A stretch of 64,000 nt of DNA, taken from positions 1 to 64,000 of the forward strand of contig JACRDG010000106.1 of NCBI GenBank assembly GCA_016218715.1, written 5' to 3'. This document shows positions 9,173-18,271 of the stretch, one piece after another. The stretch is from Desulfomonile tiedjei (lineage in GTDB: Bacteria; Desulfobacterota; Desulfomonilia; Desulfomonilales; Desulfomonilaceae). Within the stretch, counting starts at the first letter, position 1. Each line of letters starts with the position of its first letter. The notes beneath the pieces were generated by a model. It made no database searches, was not told where the DNA came from, and was given only the letters and a program-made list of their open reading frames with translations. Made by a program: the position numbers and the translations under genes.

Positions 9173-11836
9173 TCAGTGTGCCTCGCCCCAGTTCTTGCCC
9201 ATGGCCACTTCCACGACCAACGGCACGCTCAGGGGGTAAACCCCCTCCATCTCCTTCTTCAACAGGGCCCCAGCCGCCTGCGCGGCTTCATCCTTTACCT
9301 CGAGGATCAGTTCGTCATGAACCTGCAGAATCATCCTTCCCGGGATGCCCGCAGCCTTCAGCGCATGGTGGACCCGGATCATGGCCAGTTTCATGAGATC
9401 CGCCGCGGTCCCCTGAATGGGGGTGTTGATGGCCATGCGCCTTGCGGCCTGCTGCGCGATGCGGTTGGGACTATTCAGGTCAGGGAGGAAGCGCTTGCGT
9501 CCCAGTAACGTGGTGACGAAACCGTCCTTCGCTGCTTTCACCGGCAACTCGTCCATGAATCTCTTCACTCCGGAGTAGGTCCGATAGTACTCCTCGAGAT
9601 ACTGCTTGGCGAGCTTCATTCCCACGTTGAGCTGGCCTGCGAGGTTGTACGGTCCCATGCCGTAGATGATCCCGAAATTGATCACTTTGGCCCTGCGCCG
9701 CATGTCCGGGGTTACCTGCGCGGGAGAGCCGCCGAACATCCCCACCGCGGTGATCGCGTGGATGTCCTCTCCACGGGTAAACGCGTCGCTGAGGCGCTGG
9801 TCTCCGGAGATATGCGCGACGACCCGCAACTCGATTTGCGAGTAATCCGCGGCCACGAACGTGTAACCGTCTTCCGGCACGAACGCTGCCCGGATCTTGC
9901 GTCCTTCCAGCGTCCTCACGGGTATGTTCTGCAGGTTGGGGTCAGAGGAGGAGAGCCGCCCGGTCGCAGCCACCGCCTGATTGTACGACGTGTGGATCCG
10001 TCCGGTCGCCGGATGCACCAGCGAGGTGAGCGCGTCCACATAGGTTGACTTGAGCTTGAAGATCGATCGGTAGTCGAGGATCTTTCGCGGGAGCGGATGC
10101 TGCAGTGCCAGTTGTTCCAGCACATCCAGGGAGGTCGACAGCCCGGTTTTGGTCTTCTTTCCGGATTTCAAGCCGAGCCGTTCGAAGAGAATTTCGGACA
10201 GTTGCTTCGGCGAGTTGATGTTGAAACATTCACCGGCAAGCGCGTAGATCTCCGTTTCCGTTTTCGCCAGCGTAGCGCCGAATTCCTCGGAGAGCTTGTT
10301 GAGATACTCGGTGTCGATACGGACACCAGCGATCTCCATGTCTGCCAGGACCGGAATCAGCGGCAGCTCGACCTTTCTATACAGATCGTCCAATCCCTCC
10401 TTCTCGACCCGCGGGCAGAGGATCTCGGCGACTTTGAACGCCACGTCCGCATCTTCGCACGCGTATTCAGTGGCCTCAGAGATGTCTACCTCACTGAACA
10501 GGATCTGGGTCTTGCCCGTTCCGATAAGCTCCTTGATGTGGATGGTGCGGTGCTCCAGGAAGATCTCAGCCAAATCGTCCAGGGAATGTCCGCGTCTCGA
10601 GGGATCGAGCAGATAGGAAGCGAGCATGGTGTCGCATGCGATGCCTCGGATCTCCACTCCTTCTCGCTGGAAAACGATGAGATCGTACTTGATGTTCTGA
10701 CCGATCTTTTCGATGGATTCGTCTTCCAGGACCTGTCGGAGTGCTTCCAGCACATCCTTTTTCCCAAGCTGAGGGCCCTTCACGTGCCCCACGGGAATGT
10801 AGCATGCCTGTCCGTCCTCGCAGCAGAGCGATATCCCGACCAACTCCGCCCGAACCGGCTGCTCTGAGGTGGTCTCCGTGTCCACAGACAGTTTCCCGAC
10901 ATCCTTAATGCGTTTTACCCACTTCAGCAGTTCAGCCATGTCCGTGACGGCACGGTAACCCGAATAGTCGAGGCTTCGTTCGGCGGGAAGGTCAGACAGG
11001 AGCCTCTTGAATTCCATCTCTTTGAAGATCTCTCTCAGCTTGGCCGAATCGTAATCCGTCGGTGCCAGGTCCTCCAATCGTCTGTCGAGAGGGACTCGGT
11101 CATCGAGGCGCACCAATTCGCGGCTGAGAAAAGCCTGGTCTCTGTTGGCAGCGAGGTTCTCCTTCATCTTCTTCTGGGTTATCTGTTCCAGGCCTTCATA
11201 TACCCCTTCAAGGGAACCGAACTGGTCGATAAGCTTTGCGGCAGTCTTCTCACCCACGCCCGGCACCCCGGGAATGTTGTCAGAGGTGTCTCCCATCAAC
11301 GCGAGAAAGTCGAGTATTCTCTCCGGGGGCACACCAAACTTCTTCTTCACCCCCTCAGGATCGTAAACCGTGTCCCGTTGCGGGTCCCACATTACGACCC
11401 CTTCTCCGACGAGCTGGGTAAGATCCTTGTCCGCGGACACGACAATCACGGACCATCCATGTTCCCGAGCCTCGCGCGTGATGGTGGCAATGATGTCGTC
11501 AGCCTCGAAACCCTCAAGCCAGAGCGATGGGAGGCTGTACGCGTCCACGATCTTGTGGATCCACGGGATCTGCAGCCGCAAGTCATCGGGCATGGAAGGG
11601 CGGTTGGCTTTGTACGCCTCATACTTCTCATGCCGGAAGGTTGGACCCTTCGCGTCGAACACGACGGCAATGTGCTCCGGGCTCTTGTCCTTCAGAGTTT
11701 TTACGATCATGTTCGTGAAGCCGAAGACCGCTCCCGTCGGAAACCCTTTGGAATTGGAGAGCCCTCCCGTTGCATGGTACGCCCGGTGAATGTACGAGCT
11801 GCCGTCAATGAGGTAGATTTCCTGTTTCCTGGTCAT
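9173..11836 (-). CDS. polA: DNA polymerase I
   Basis: The 887-residue product carries all three PolI activities in order. The 5'-3' exonuclease domain (YLIDGSSYIHRAYH, FEADDIIATI) spans about 1-290. The 3'-5' exonuclease domain spans about 310-480 with its metal residues visible in VDTETTS, GQNIKYDL and YACEDADVAF. The polymerase domain has motif A VAADYSQIELR, motif B RRRAKVINFGIIYGM and motif C LQVHDELILEV. It fills gaps and removes RNA primers in replication and repair. The proofreading residues appear intact, unlike in some PolI proteins. The ATG at 11836 follows GCGAGG by seven bases. It is the first gene of a two-gene unit with cinA. Confidence 0.97.
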   Translation of the reverse strand: MTRKQEIYLIDGSSYIHRAYHATGGLSNSKGFPTGAVFGFTNMIVKTLKDKSPEHIAVVFDAKGPTFRHEKYEAYKANRPSMPDDLRLQIPWIHKIVDAYSLPSLWLEGFEADDIIATITREAREHGWSVIVVSADKDLTQLVGEGVVMWDPQRDTVYDPEGVKKKFGVPPERILDFLALMGDTSDNIPGVPGVGEKTAAKLIDQFGSLEGVYEGLEQITQKKMKENLAANRDQAFLSRELVRLDDRVPLDRRLEDLAPTDYDSAKLREIFKEMEFKRLLSDLPAERSLDYSGYRAVTDMAELLKWVKRIKDVGKLSVDTETTSEQPVRAELVGISLCCEDGQACYIPVGHVKGPQLGKKDVLEALRQVLEDESIEKIGQNIKYDLIVFQREGVEIRGIACDTMLASYLLDPSRRGHSLDDLAEIFLEHRTIHIKELIGTGKTQILFSEVDISEATEYACEDADVAFKVAEILCPRVEKEGLDDLYRKVELPLIPVLADMEIAGVRIDTEYLNKLSEEFGATLAKTETEIYALAGECFNINSPKQLSEILFERLGLKSGKKTKTGLSTSLDVLEQLALQHPLPRKILDYRSIFKLKSTYVDALTSLVHPATGRIHTSYNQAVAATGRLSSSDPNLQNIPVRTLEGRKIRAAFVPEDGYTFVAADYSQIELRVVAHISGDQRLSDAFTRGEDIHAITAVGMFGGSPAQVTPDMRRRAKVINFGIIYGMGPYNLAGQLNVGMKLAKQYLEEYYRTYSGVKRFMDELPVKAAKDGFVTTLLGRKRFLPDLNSPNRIAQQAARRMAINTPIQGTAADLMKLAMIRVHHALKAAGIPGRMILQVHDELILEVKDEAAQAAGALLKKEMEGVYPLSVPLVVEVAMGKNWGEAH

Positions 11837-11977
11837 GTTTGCCTCGCACAGGTTCGGTACCGCGGATTCTATCTGAAAACCGGCTAGTGTGGGGAGAAAC
11901 TTTTGCAGAGTGCGGGGCAGGCTGCCGCGGCGGAGCTGCTAACAGAGGGCCTGCTCATCTGGCGGGGATTTTTGGAA

Positions 11978-13210
11978 TCACTTGTGTGTGGGCCATGCCT
12001 TGATTTTTTCCAAATAGGCGTCCGGCAGACCCCAGAATGTGGCGGCTGTAAGAATCTGTTGCTTGTACTGGGCTGAAGGCCAGACATCCTTTCGGCCTCC
12101 TCCGCTGCGTCCGGCCACGTAGATCCAAGCCTGGACGGACTTTCTGTCTCTCAAGGTATGAACCTCCACTTTCCGATCCTGTCGGTGATATCCCGAGGAA
12201 CTAGCCGCTCTCCGATCGAGCGCCTTGAGAATCTCCGCGTCCGCTTTGAGGAGCACTCCCCACACCGAGCTGCCCGTACGAGGCACCAAATTCACGATGC
12301 CGCCGCCTCTTGACTCGGAATAGAAGTTCCAGAGGAAGTCGTATCCATCGAGCCTGGCAGCGGTCCCCTCCAATCCGGGGTCCGAGCGCAGGCCTGTCCC
12401 TTTCAACAAGGTGCGCAGGACGCTGTAATTCATGTCTGCCCCGTACAGGAAGATGGGCGTGGTGTTGTCGGAGGAGCTGGGAGTGGCAGTCGCGGTGGGC
12501 TGGGTCGGTTTCTTGTCCGGCACTGGGGTGGTCTGATGAGTCCGTGCTGCCAGCGTCTCACCCCCTCGTCTCTGCGCCGCAGGCGTCGAAACCGGGGGTT
12601 TCCTGGAGGGTTCTTCAACCACCGGCTGTTTTGATTCCGCACCTGCAGCAAGATGCACTTCCTTGGTCGGTTTGATGGACCTGCAGGACATCCCCGGTTC
12701 CGCGGATGCGAGATCGTCCGCGAGTTTGCGTTTACCGACCTTTTTCACAACGAGGAACTGCTCCAGTTTGTCGCGTGGTTGGCCCCAGACGTACTGCTTC
12801 AGGTCCAAAGCGGCACCGGCATCTTCGTACAGGGTAATCCACCATTCATCCGCCTTCTTGTCATAACAGATCTTGACCCCGACCGTCTTGGGAGTCTTGG
12901 CGACCAATTCCCTGGCCATACGTTCTATAGCTTGGTCCTCGGTCTCATTGGACGCGGAGTTTTCATCGTTATGGGAGGTTTCGCCGGTCTTGGTGGATGT
13001 GGCGGGCTCGGAAGCTTTGGAAGTCTTCTTCTTGCCATCCTGTCCGGCCTGTTCCCCCTGCGCTTTTGCGCTCTTTCCGGGCGGCTGATCGACAGCCCTG
13101 GCAGCTTCCTTGGTCAAGGCTACGCAACCGCACCAGCACAGTACCGAGAGGATTACTGTCCCCAGAATCACGCCGTCTCTTAACGATTCCTTTGCCGTAT
13201 TGCCCCGCAT
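11978..13210 (-). CDS. membrane-anchored protein with degenerate gamma-glutamylcyclotransferase-like domain
   Basis: The 410-residue product starts with a hydrophobic segment (GVILGTVILSVLCWCGC) that could be a signal anchor or atypical lipoprotein signal. A low-complexity charged linker follows, then a small domain (about 95-180, with YDKKADEWWITLYED) and a second Pro/Thr/Gln-rich linker. The last 160 residues resemble the gamma-glutamylcyclotransferase/AIG2 fold: IFLYGADMNYSVLR, a glycine-rich stretch (SRGGGIVNLVPRTGSSVWGV) and LKALDRRAASSSGYHRQ. In active enzymes the LD-x-x-E-G motif supplies the catalytic Glu, and here that place reads LDRRAA. Catalysis is therefore doubtful. I chose ATG 13210 by the GAGAG site and the position of the hydrophobic segment; a GTG at 13294 would add 28 polar residues. 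Confidence 0.55.
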   Translation of the reverse strand: MRGNTAKESLRDGVILGTVILSVLCWCGCVALTKEAARAVDQPPGKSAKAQGEQAGQDGKKKTSKASEPATSTKTGETSHNDENSASNETEDQAIERMARELVAKTPKTVGVKICYDKKADEWWITLYEDAGAALDLKQYVWGQPRDKLEQFLVVKKVGKRKLADDLASAEPGMSCRSIKPTKEVHLAAGAESKQPVVEEPSRKPPVSTPAAQRRGGETLAARTHQTTPVPDKKPTQPTATATPSSSDNTTPIFLYGADMNYSVLRTLLKGTGLRSDPGLEGTAARLDGYDFLWNFYSESRGGGIVNLVPRTGSSVWGVLLKADAEILKALDRRAASSSGYHRQDRKVEVHTLRDRKSVQAWIYVAGRSGGGRKDVWPSAQYKQQILTAATFWGLPDAYLEKIKAWPTHK

Positions 13211-13420
13211 CTGGCTCTCGACCTGTGCAGTAGTGTCCTGCCGGGATGGTTCTCCGTCCGTGCAATCTGAGGAGCCGTCGATCGCTCGGCTCACATGGGT
13301 GATGCCAGAACTATCAGAAAATGTAAAGAGAACAAATCCCTATACGTTGAGATTCATAAGTTGGTTCGTTGTCTTCCGCCGTGCGACGGTGAAGGAGGCG
13401 GGGGAGCTGGGGGAGTGTTC

Positions 13421-13451
13421 GGGAGACTCGCCAAACCAAGGGGAGTCTCCC
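13421..13451. repeat. inverted repeat downstream of rnfB
   Basis: GGGAGACT at 13421-13428 and AGTCTCCC at 13444-13451 are exact complements, located about 45 bases past the rnfB stop. Minus-strand RNA would fold here, but no T run follows, so I call it only a possible 3' stabiliser or weak terminator. Confidence 0.5.
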
Positions 13452-13494
13452 CAAAAGAAAACTCGCGGTGACCAGTGCGGGGCCTGGACAGATC

Positions 13495-14421
13495 CTATTT
13501 CTCTGCTGCCCCTGCCTGCAGTTCTTCCTCGGCCTTTTTGGCGGCCGCTGCAGCCTTCTTGGCAGCCTGATCCGCCTTGATCTCCTCGACAGCTTTCGCC
13601 TGTCGTTCCGAGTCAAGGTAGCGGAAGATCAACTGCCGGCTGCACGCCCAAACACAGGCTTTGGCCATGTCTTCATCGAATTTCTCATAGTCGATCTCGA
13701 TGCGGTCTTTGACCATGTTGACCACGTCTTTGGCTTTCCGCGTGCAAGCCCCGCAGTGGACGCAGCCGGCCTTGCACACACTCGACACCGCCTTGCCCGA
13801 GTCGCGGGTGCTGCACGGCACGTAACAGATTGCATCCTTGGGAAGAAGCTGCAAGACCTGCTTCGGACAGGTGGTGATGCACACGCCGCATCCGGTGCAC
13901 TTCTCAGGATCGATCACCGGCATGTTGTCCTTCATGCCTATCGCGTCGAACGGGCAAGCAGCCTCGCAGTCGCCAAAACCTATGCACGCGAAGTTGCACT
14001 CGTACGGGCCTCCAAATGCGATGGACGCAGCCTGGCACGTATCGAACCCTATGTAGTCGTGCTTCTTCTGGACGTCGCCTTCGTTGCGGGAGCACCGGAG
14101 CCGGGAGATCACCGAACTGGCCGCACCCGCGGCCTTGCCTGTGATGGCGGCCACTTGATCGGCCACCGCCTGTTTTCCAGGGGCACACTTGCTCGACGGC
14201 ACGGTAGGATCGCAGACAACCGCTTCCGCATACGATTCGCAGCCCGCGAATCCGCACGCGCCGCAGTTAGCACCGGGCAGACACGCCCGTACCGCCGATA
14301 TCTTGGGATCCACCTGTACCGCGAACCGCTTTGCCGCCCAAGCCAGGGCCAATCCGCAGGCCACTCCGAAGGTGAGGAAGAACGCTATTCCTATAGATGC
14401 CGTGACCCAAACATTTTCCAT
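13495..14421 (-). CDS. rnfB: Rnf complex iron-sulfur subunit RnfB
   Basis: The 308-residue product has one N-terminal transmembrane helix (IGIAFFLTFGVACGLALAWA). It is followed by the RnfB-specific cluster motif (NCGACGFAGC), a paired ferredoxin domain (CEAACPFDAIGM, CTGCGVCITTCP) and a further cysteine group (CKAGCVHCGACTRK). RnfB takes electrons from reduced ferredoxin on the cytoplasmic face and passes them into the Rnf complex. ATG 14421 follows GAGGTG with good spacing; an upstream in-frame start has no support. It is the last gene of the rnfCDGEAB order, the usual arrangement when RnfB is large and multi-cluster. A 118-base gap separates it from rnfA. Confidence 0.95.
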   Translation of the reverse strand: MENVWVTASIGIAFFLTFGVACGLALAWAAKRFAVQVDPKISAVRACLPGANCGACGFAGCESYAEAVVCDPTVPSSKCAPGKQAVADQVAAITGKAAGAASSVISRLRCSRNEGDVQKKHDYIGFDTCQAASIAFGGPYECNFACIGFGDCEAACPFDAIGMKDNMPVIDPEKCTGCGVCITTCPKQVLQLLPKDAICYVPCSTRDSGKAVSSVCKAGCVHCGACTRKAKDVVNMVKDRIEIDYEKFDEDMAKACVWACSRQLIFRYLDSERQAKAVEEIKADQAAKKAAAAAKKAEEELQAGAAEK

Positions 14422-14539
14422 TCGTGTAACACCTCGATAATAACCGCCGCTTTCGCCGCGGCTCCCGTTTTTCGTGTGACAGTAGTCCTGCGATCCGCCC
14501 AAGGGAGGACGCCGTCTTTACCTGTCCAACCTCCACCGG

Positions 14540-15493
14540 TTAGAAAATGGCAAGACCGGAAAAACCCAGAAAAGCCAGGGCAAAGAGGCCGGTCACAATA
14601 AACGCGATGGGGAGGCCCTGATACATCCGGGGTACCCGGCACACTTCAAGCCGCTCCCGAACGCAGGCCATGAGAAACAACGCAATTGCGAAACCTACGC
14701 CCGCGCCAAGAGCGAAAATCAGGCTCTCCAGAGATCCGTGGTCCTTGAGAGCATTGTCCAAGGGGACCGCCAGAATGATACAGTTCGTCGTGATCAGTAC
14801 GAGGTACACGCCGAGCCGCTTGAACAGATACGGGTTCACCTTCCGGAGCATCGTGTCCACAGCCTGAACGAAGATGGCCACGATGCCGATGAAGACGATG
14901 ACCTTCAAGAAGCCAAGATGGTAGGGCACAAGCACGAAGGCATTGAGCGCCCAGCACATGATCGCGCTCAGTACCATGACCACCGTGAACGTCATTCCCA
15001 TGCCGATGGCAGTCTCTTTTTTCTGGGACACACCAAAAAATATGCACAATCCGAGGTACTTTGTAAAGACGTAGTTGCTGATCAGCGCGGCCCCGATCAG
15101 CAGCGAAAACAAGATCTGCACCTCGCTCTTCTTGACCATGAAACTCCGGGAACCGATCACCTTCCCCTCGGAAACGATGTCCTTGGCCTCCACGATGTAT
15201 TCCGCGGCCTTGTTGAGCGTGTCCTTGAACCGGAGAGTCGCGGTCACCTTCCGGGGATCGAGGGATACCGATACAACCGCCATCTTGATGTCGGGATCGG
15301 GTTTCTCATAGACAGAGTAATTGGCCGGGTTCGTGGCCCAACTCTCATCGACAGGAATCCCGAAGGATATTTCGATCTCCTTGTCCTTCTTGAACGACCC
15401 AGTCCCCGGCGTACTCGCCAGGGCCGGTCCCAGGACAAAGAGCAGCAGGACAAAGGCCGCCGCCGCAGCCATCCAGAATCTGTGTATTCTCAT
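14540..15493 (-). CDS. rnfA: RnfA with an extra N-terminal secreted Ig-like domain
   Basis: RnfA is normally about 190 residues with six membrane helices. Here residues from about 127 to 317 match that (VQILFSLLIGAALISNYVFTK, then IFFGVSQKKETAIGMG, ending GFSGLAIF). Before it are a signal-like segment (FVLLLFVLGPALA) and about 100 residues resembling an SbsA/Big_5 Ig-like domain (IEISFGIPVDESWATNPANY, KVTATLRFKDTL). The frame is continuous, and ATG 15493 overlaps the rnfE stop region and follows GGAGG. Topology predicts the extra domain in the periplasm. RnfA and RnfE form the membrane core that binds a shared iron-sulfur centre. I cannot tell whether the extension is lineage-typical. Confidence 0.9.
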   Translation of the reverse strand: MRIHRFWMAAAAAFVLLLFVLGPALASTPGTGSFKKDKEIEISFGIPVDESWATNPANYSVYEKPDPDIKMAVVSVSLDPRKVTATLRFKDTLNKAAEYIVEAKDIVSEGKVIGSRSFMVKKSEVQILFSLLIGAALISNYVFTKYLGLCIFFGVSQKKETAIGMGMTFTVVMVLSAIMCWALNAFVLVPYHLGFLKVIVFIGIVAIFVQAVDTMLRKVNPYLFKRLGVYLVLITTNCIILAVPLDNALKDHGSLESLIFALGAGVGFAIALFLMACVRERLEVCRVPRMYQGLPIAFIVTGLFALAFLGFSGLAIF

Positions 15494-15494
15494 T

Positions 15495-16115
15495 TTAGTG
15501 GGCTCCTCCGGATTTGGGGATCTTGCCCGTGATCTTAAACTCCAAATAGTTGAACGTGGCCATGATGAAGCCGATAACGAAAAAACCGCCGGTCGGCAGA
15601 ATCATGATCAGCAGCGGCTCGAACCCAAGGACGTCGAAGCCGTAGAGCTTTCCTGCTCCGAACAACTCACGGATTGCGCCGGTAATCACCAGACCGAACG
15701 TGAAGCCTATCCCCATGCCCAACCCGTCATAGAAGGACGGCACAAACGGCTCCTTCGAGGCGAAAAGTTCCAGACGGGATATGATGATCGCGAAGACCAC
15801 GATGAGCTTCACGAAAAGGGCCACCTGCTTGTACGCCTCAGGCGACACCACCGGCAGGATCATGTCGATCACACTGACCCACGTCGCAATTATCAGCACG
15901 TAAGCCGGAATCCTGATCCGCGGGTGAATGAACGACCGGAAGATCGCTACCGTACAGCTCGAGAACACCTGAACGAACACCACCGCGATACCCAGGAGAA
16001 GACCGTTCTTCACCGACGTGGTCACGGCCACCGCCGGACAAAGACTCAAGGCCAGACGGAAGATCGGGTTCTCCGGGAGGAATCCGTTCCAGAGAAGTTG
16101 CAAATTCCTGTTCAC
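15495..16115 (-). CDS. rnfE: Rnf complex membrane subunit RnfE
   Basis: The 206-residue product has six predicted membrane helices, with WNGFLPENPIFRLALSLCPA near the start and the RnfE hallmarks VTTSVKNGLLLG and YDGLGMGIGFTFGL. RnfE pairs with RnfA in opposite topology to form the ion-translocating membrane core. GTG 16115 is six bases after GGAGG and is preferred over TTG 16121, which touches that site. The gene sits between rnfG (12-base gap) and rnfA (one base between stop and ATG), so translation is tightly coupled. Confidence 0.95.
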   Translation of the reverse strand: MNRNLQLLWNGFLPENPIFRLALSLCPAVAVTTSVKNGLLLGIAVVFVQVFSSCTVAIFRSFIHPRIRIPAYVLIIATWVSVIDMILPVVSPEAYKQVALFVKLIVVFAIIISRLELFASKEPFVPSFYDGLGMGIGFTFGLVITGAIRELFGAGKLYGFDVLGFEPLLIMILPTGGFFVIGFIMATFNYLEFKITGKIPKSGGAH

Positions 16116-16127
16116 ACTCAACCTCCG

Positions 16128-17033
16128 CTAAAAGGCAGCCGCGACGTTTTCCTGTTTCAACGCCGCATCCAGAATACCGAGCCGATAAACGAACTTCCTC
16201 ACGGTTTCTTGGACACCCGTGGTGAGGGCTCGGCTCGAGATGGTAGCACCGGTGATCGCGTAGATATCGTCTTTCACGTGCTTCGCCCTGATCTCGCTGA
16301 TCTTCTCCGGACTCAAGCGGTCCTTCTTGGCCACCGCGGGATCGAGGGCCGGCAGGTAATCGCCGGGCAACGGTTCCTTGACCACCTTGAGTTCCTTCAA
16401 CAGGTCGAGAGTCTTGCCGACGAACTGGTTTTTGAAGAAGTCGTCCTTGATCTTATCTCCGAGGCCCGGATCTTCTTCCGACTCTGTGATGGCAACGCCG
16501 GTAACCACAAATTCCGGGTTTAGAGAGACCATGAGCCTGACGAAGTTCTTGAACCCCTGGGTCACGCCGGGAACGACATACCCGAGTCGTTTTCCCCCAC
16601 GGTCTGCGACGTAGAGCGTCTCTGCGTAGGTGGCTTCGGTTCCTTTCGGGAGAGCCTGCTTCAAGACGGCGTCCGTGCCTGACTTGTCCGCGAGCTGTGC
16701 AGCCTCTGCCTGGATCGGAATCGTTTTCACGGCCTTGCCTGACAGGTCGACCTCCACGAGGCCAAACCCTTTTTCCTTCAAAGGCACGACGTACCCGAGG
16801 AGCACTTTTCCGTCAGTTTCCTTTACGACGTACCGGTGAATCTTGTAGATCTTGAGATCGGCCGGAATATTGCCCGCGCCAAACCCCAGAAGATCCTGAA
16901 CCGTTTCTTGCTTGATTCTCTCTTCGCTTGCCTTCCGTGCGTGCTCGGTCTTGGCGAAGACCGCACCGAGCAGCAAGGCAGCTGCTACGCACACGCCGGT
17001 CAAGCTGGCGGTAATCTTTAAGATTTCTTTCAT
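16128..17033 (-). CDS. rnfG: Rnf complex flavoprotein subunit RnfG
   Basis: The 301-residue product has a single N-terminal membrane helix (ITASLTGVCVAAALLLGAVFA) and a periplasmic FMN-binding domain. Near its C terminus is DIYAITGATISSRALT, in which the second Thr of TGAT is the expected site for covalent FMN through a phosphoester bond. It is longer than the roughly 200 residues of many RnfG proteins; the extra material is spread before the FMN motif. ATG 17033 follows GAGGG. It lies in the middle of the rnf operon and passes electrons between the membrane subunits. Confidence 0.94.
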   Translation of the reverse strand: MKEILKITASLTGVCVAAALLLGAVFAKTEHARKASEERIKQETVQDLLGFGAGNIPADLKIYKIHRYVVKETDGKVLLGYVVPLKEKGFGLVEVDLSGKAVKTIPIQAEAAQLADKSGTDAVLKQALPKGTEATYAETLYVADRGGKRLGYVVPGVTQGFKNFVRLMVSLNPEFVVTGVAITESEEDPGLGDKIKDDFFKNQFVGKTLDLLKELKVVKEPLPGDYLPALDPAVAKKDRLSPEKISEIRAKHVKDDIYAITGATISSRALTTGVQETVRKFVYRLGILDAALKQENVAAAF

Positions 17034-17060
17034 AGAACCCTCTTCAGCAGTACGCGAACG

Positions 17061-18077
17061 CTATTTGACAGCCGCTACCGGCGCGGGTTTGGGAGGTGCA
17101 AACCTCTTGGGTTTGAACCACTCGTCCAATGCCGGTGTGAGGCAATTCATCAACAGGATGGCGTAACACACCCCTTCGGGGTAGCCGCCCTTGAGACGAA
17201 TGAGAACGGTCAGGAGACCGACGCCCATGCCGAAAACGATTTGGCCGCTCTTCAGCGTGGGAGAGGTCACGTAATCCGTGCACATGTAAAAGGCCCCCAG
17301 CATGAGCCCGCCCGAGAGGACGTGCACCAGGGGATTTCCGGTGAACCACGTCTCTCCGCCGAAGATCCAGCTCAGGACCGCAACCGTGGCTATCGTCGAG
17401 ACCGGGATGTGCCACGTGATGATGCCTCTGATCATCAAGAACACGCCGCCCGCGAGCAACAGGAGCGACGACGTCTCCCCGATACAGCCGGGCCTTAGAC
17501 CGATCGCAAAGTTCTTGTAGATGACCGACAGGTCCCCGAACTTCTCCAGCAACGCGGCTAGCCCGTAATGTCTCAGCACATACAGCGGGGTCGCAGTCGA
17601 GACCGCGTCCACGCCGCCGCCGAGGTACACACCCAACGGCGATTGGGACCAATCGATCGGCGGTATCCACGCCGCGGTCATGTACACGGGAAAGGAGGCC
17701 GTGAGCAAGGCCCGCCCCACCAGAGCAGGGTTCCAGACATTGAACCCGAGGCCGCCCATGAGTTCCTTGTTGATGAAGATCGCAGCCACCGCTCCGATCA
17801 GGGGCAGCCAGTACGGCACACCCGGCGGGATCACGAAGGCCATGAGTATTCCCGTCAAGACCGCACTCCCGTCCGTGACCGACACGGGTCTCCCGAGAGC
17901 TTTCTGAGAGATCGCTTCCACGACTACACAGGAGATCACGCTGACCAGTGTGATGATCAGACTCCTGAAACCGAAAACATAGATGGACAAGAGCAGCACT
18001 GGCATCAACGTGGCAATCACCGTCCACATGATTCCGGCGGTCGTCCTCCCCAACCGTATATGGGGTGACACGGACAC
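17061..18077 (-). CDS. rnfD: Rnf complex membrane flavoprotein subunit RnfD
   Basis: The 338-residue product has about nine or ten membrane helices and conserved RnfD segments: SPHIR at the start, TDGSAVLTGILMAFVIPPG, and VWNPALVGRALL. The segment VSTATPLYVL is the expected covalent FMN attachment region (Thr in S/T-x-A-T). RnfD forms the main membrane channel path with RnfG. The start is uncertain: GTG 18077 and GTG 18071 are the only candidates before an in-frame stop, and neither has a strong ribosome site. A 194-base gap with no gene separates it from rnfC, which is wide for this operon. Confidence 0.92.
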   Translation of the reverse strand: MSVSPHIRLGRTTAGIMWTVIATLMPVLLLSIYVFGFRSLIITLVSVISCVVVEAISQKALGRPVSVTDGSAVLTGILMAFVIPPGVPYWLPLIGAVAAIFINKELMGGLGFNVWNPALVGRALLTASFPVYMTAAWIPPIDWSQSPLGVYLGGGVDAVSTATPLYVLRHYGLAALLEKFGDLSVIYKNFAIGLRPGCIGETSSLLLLAGGVFLMIRGIITWHIPVSTIATVAVLSWIFGGETWFTGNPLVHVLSGGLMLGAFYMCTDYVTSPTLKSGQIVFGMGVGLLTVLIRLKGGYPEGVCYAILLMNCLTPALDEWFKPKRFAPPKPAPVAAVK

Positions 18078-18271
18078 TGTCCATTGCTGTTCCGGATTTG
18101 GACTTCTTCGATCTAGCGTTTCGATTGTCCCATCCTCCCCTGAACTGTATTTTCAGGTATCGGGCATGCTCGTCGGCATCCTCGCCGGACCGACGCCCGG
18201 ACAAGGAGCGCACGCGCCGATTCCACGCCGCCCTACCCTTCATGCGGAGCGGAACCGGAAGGCGGCGAGCC

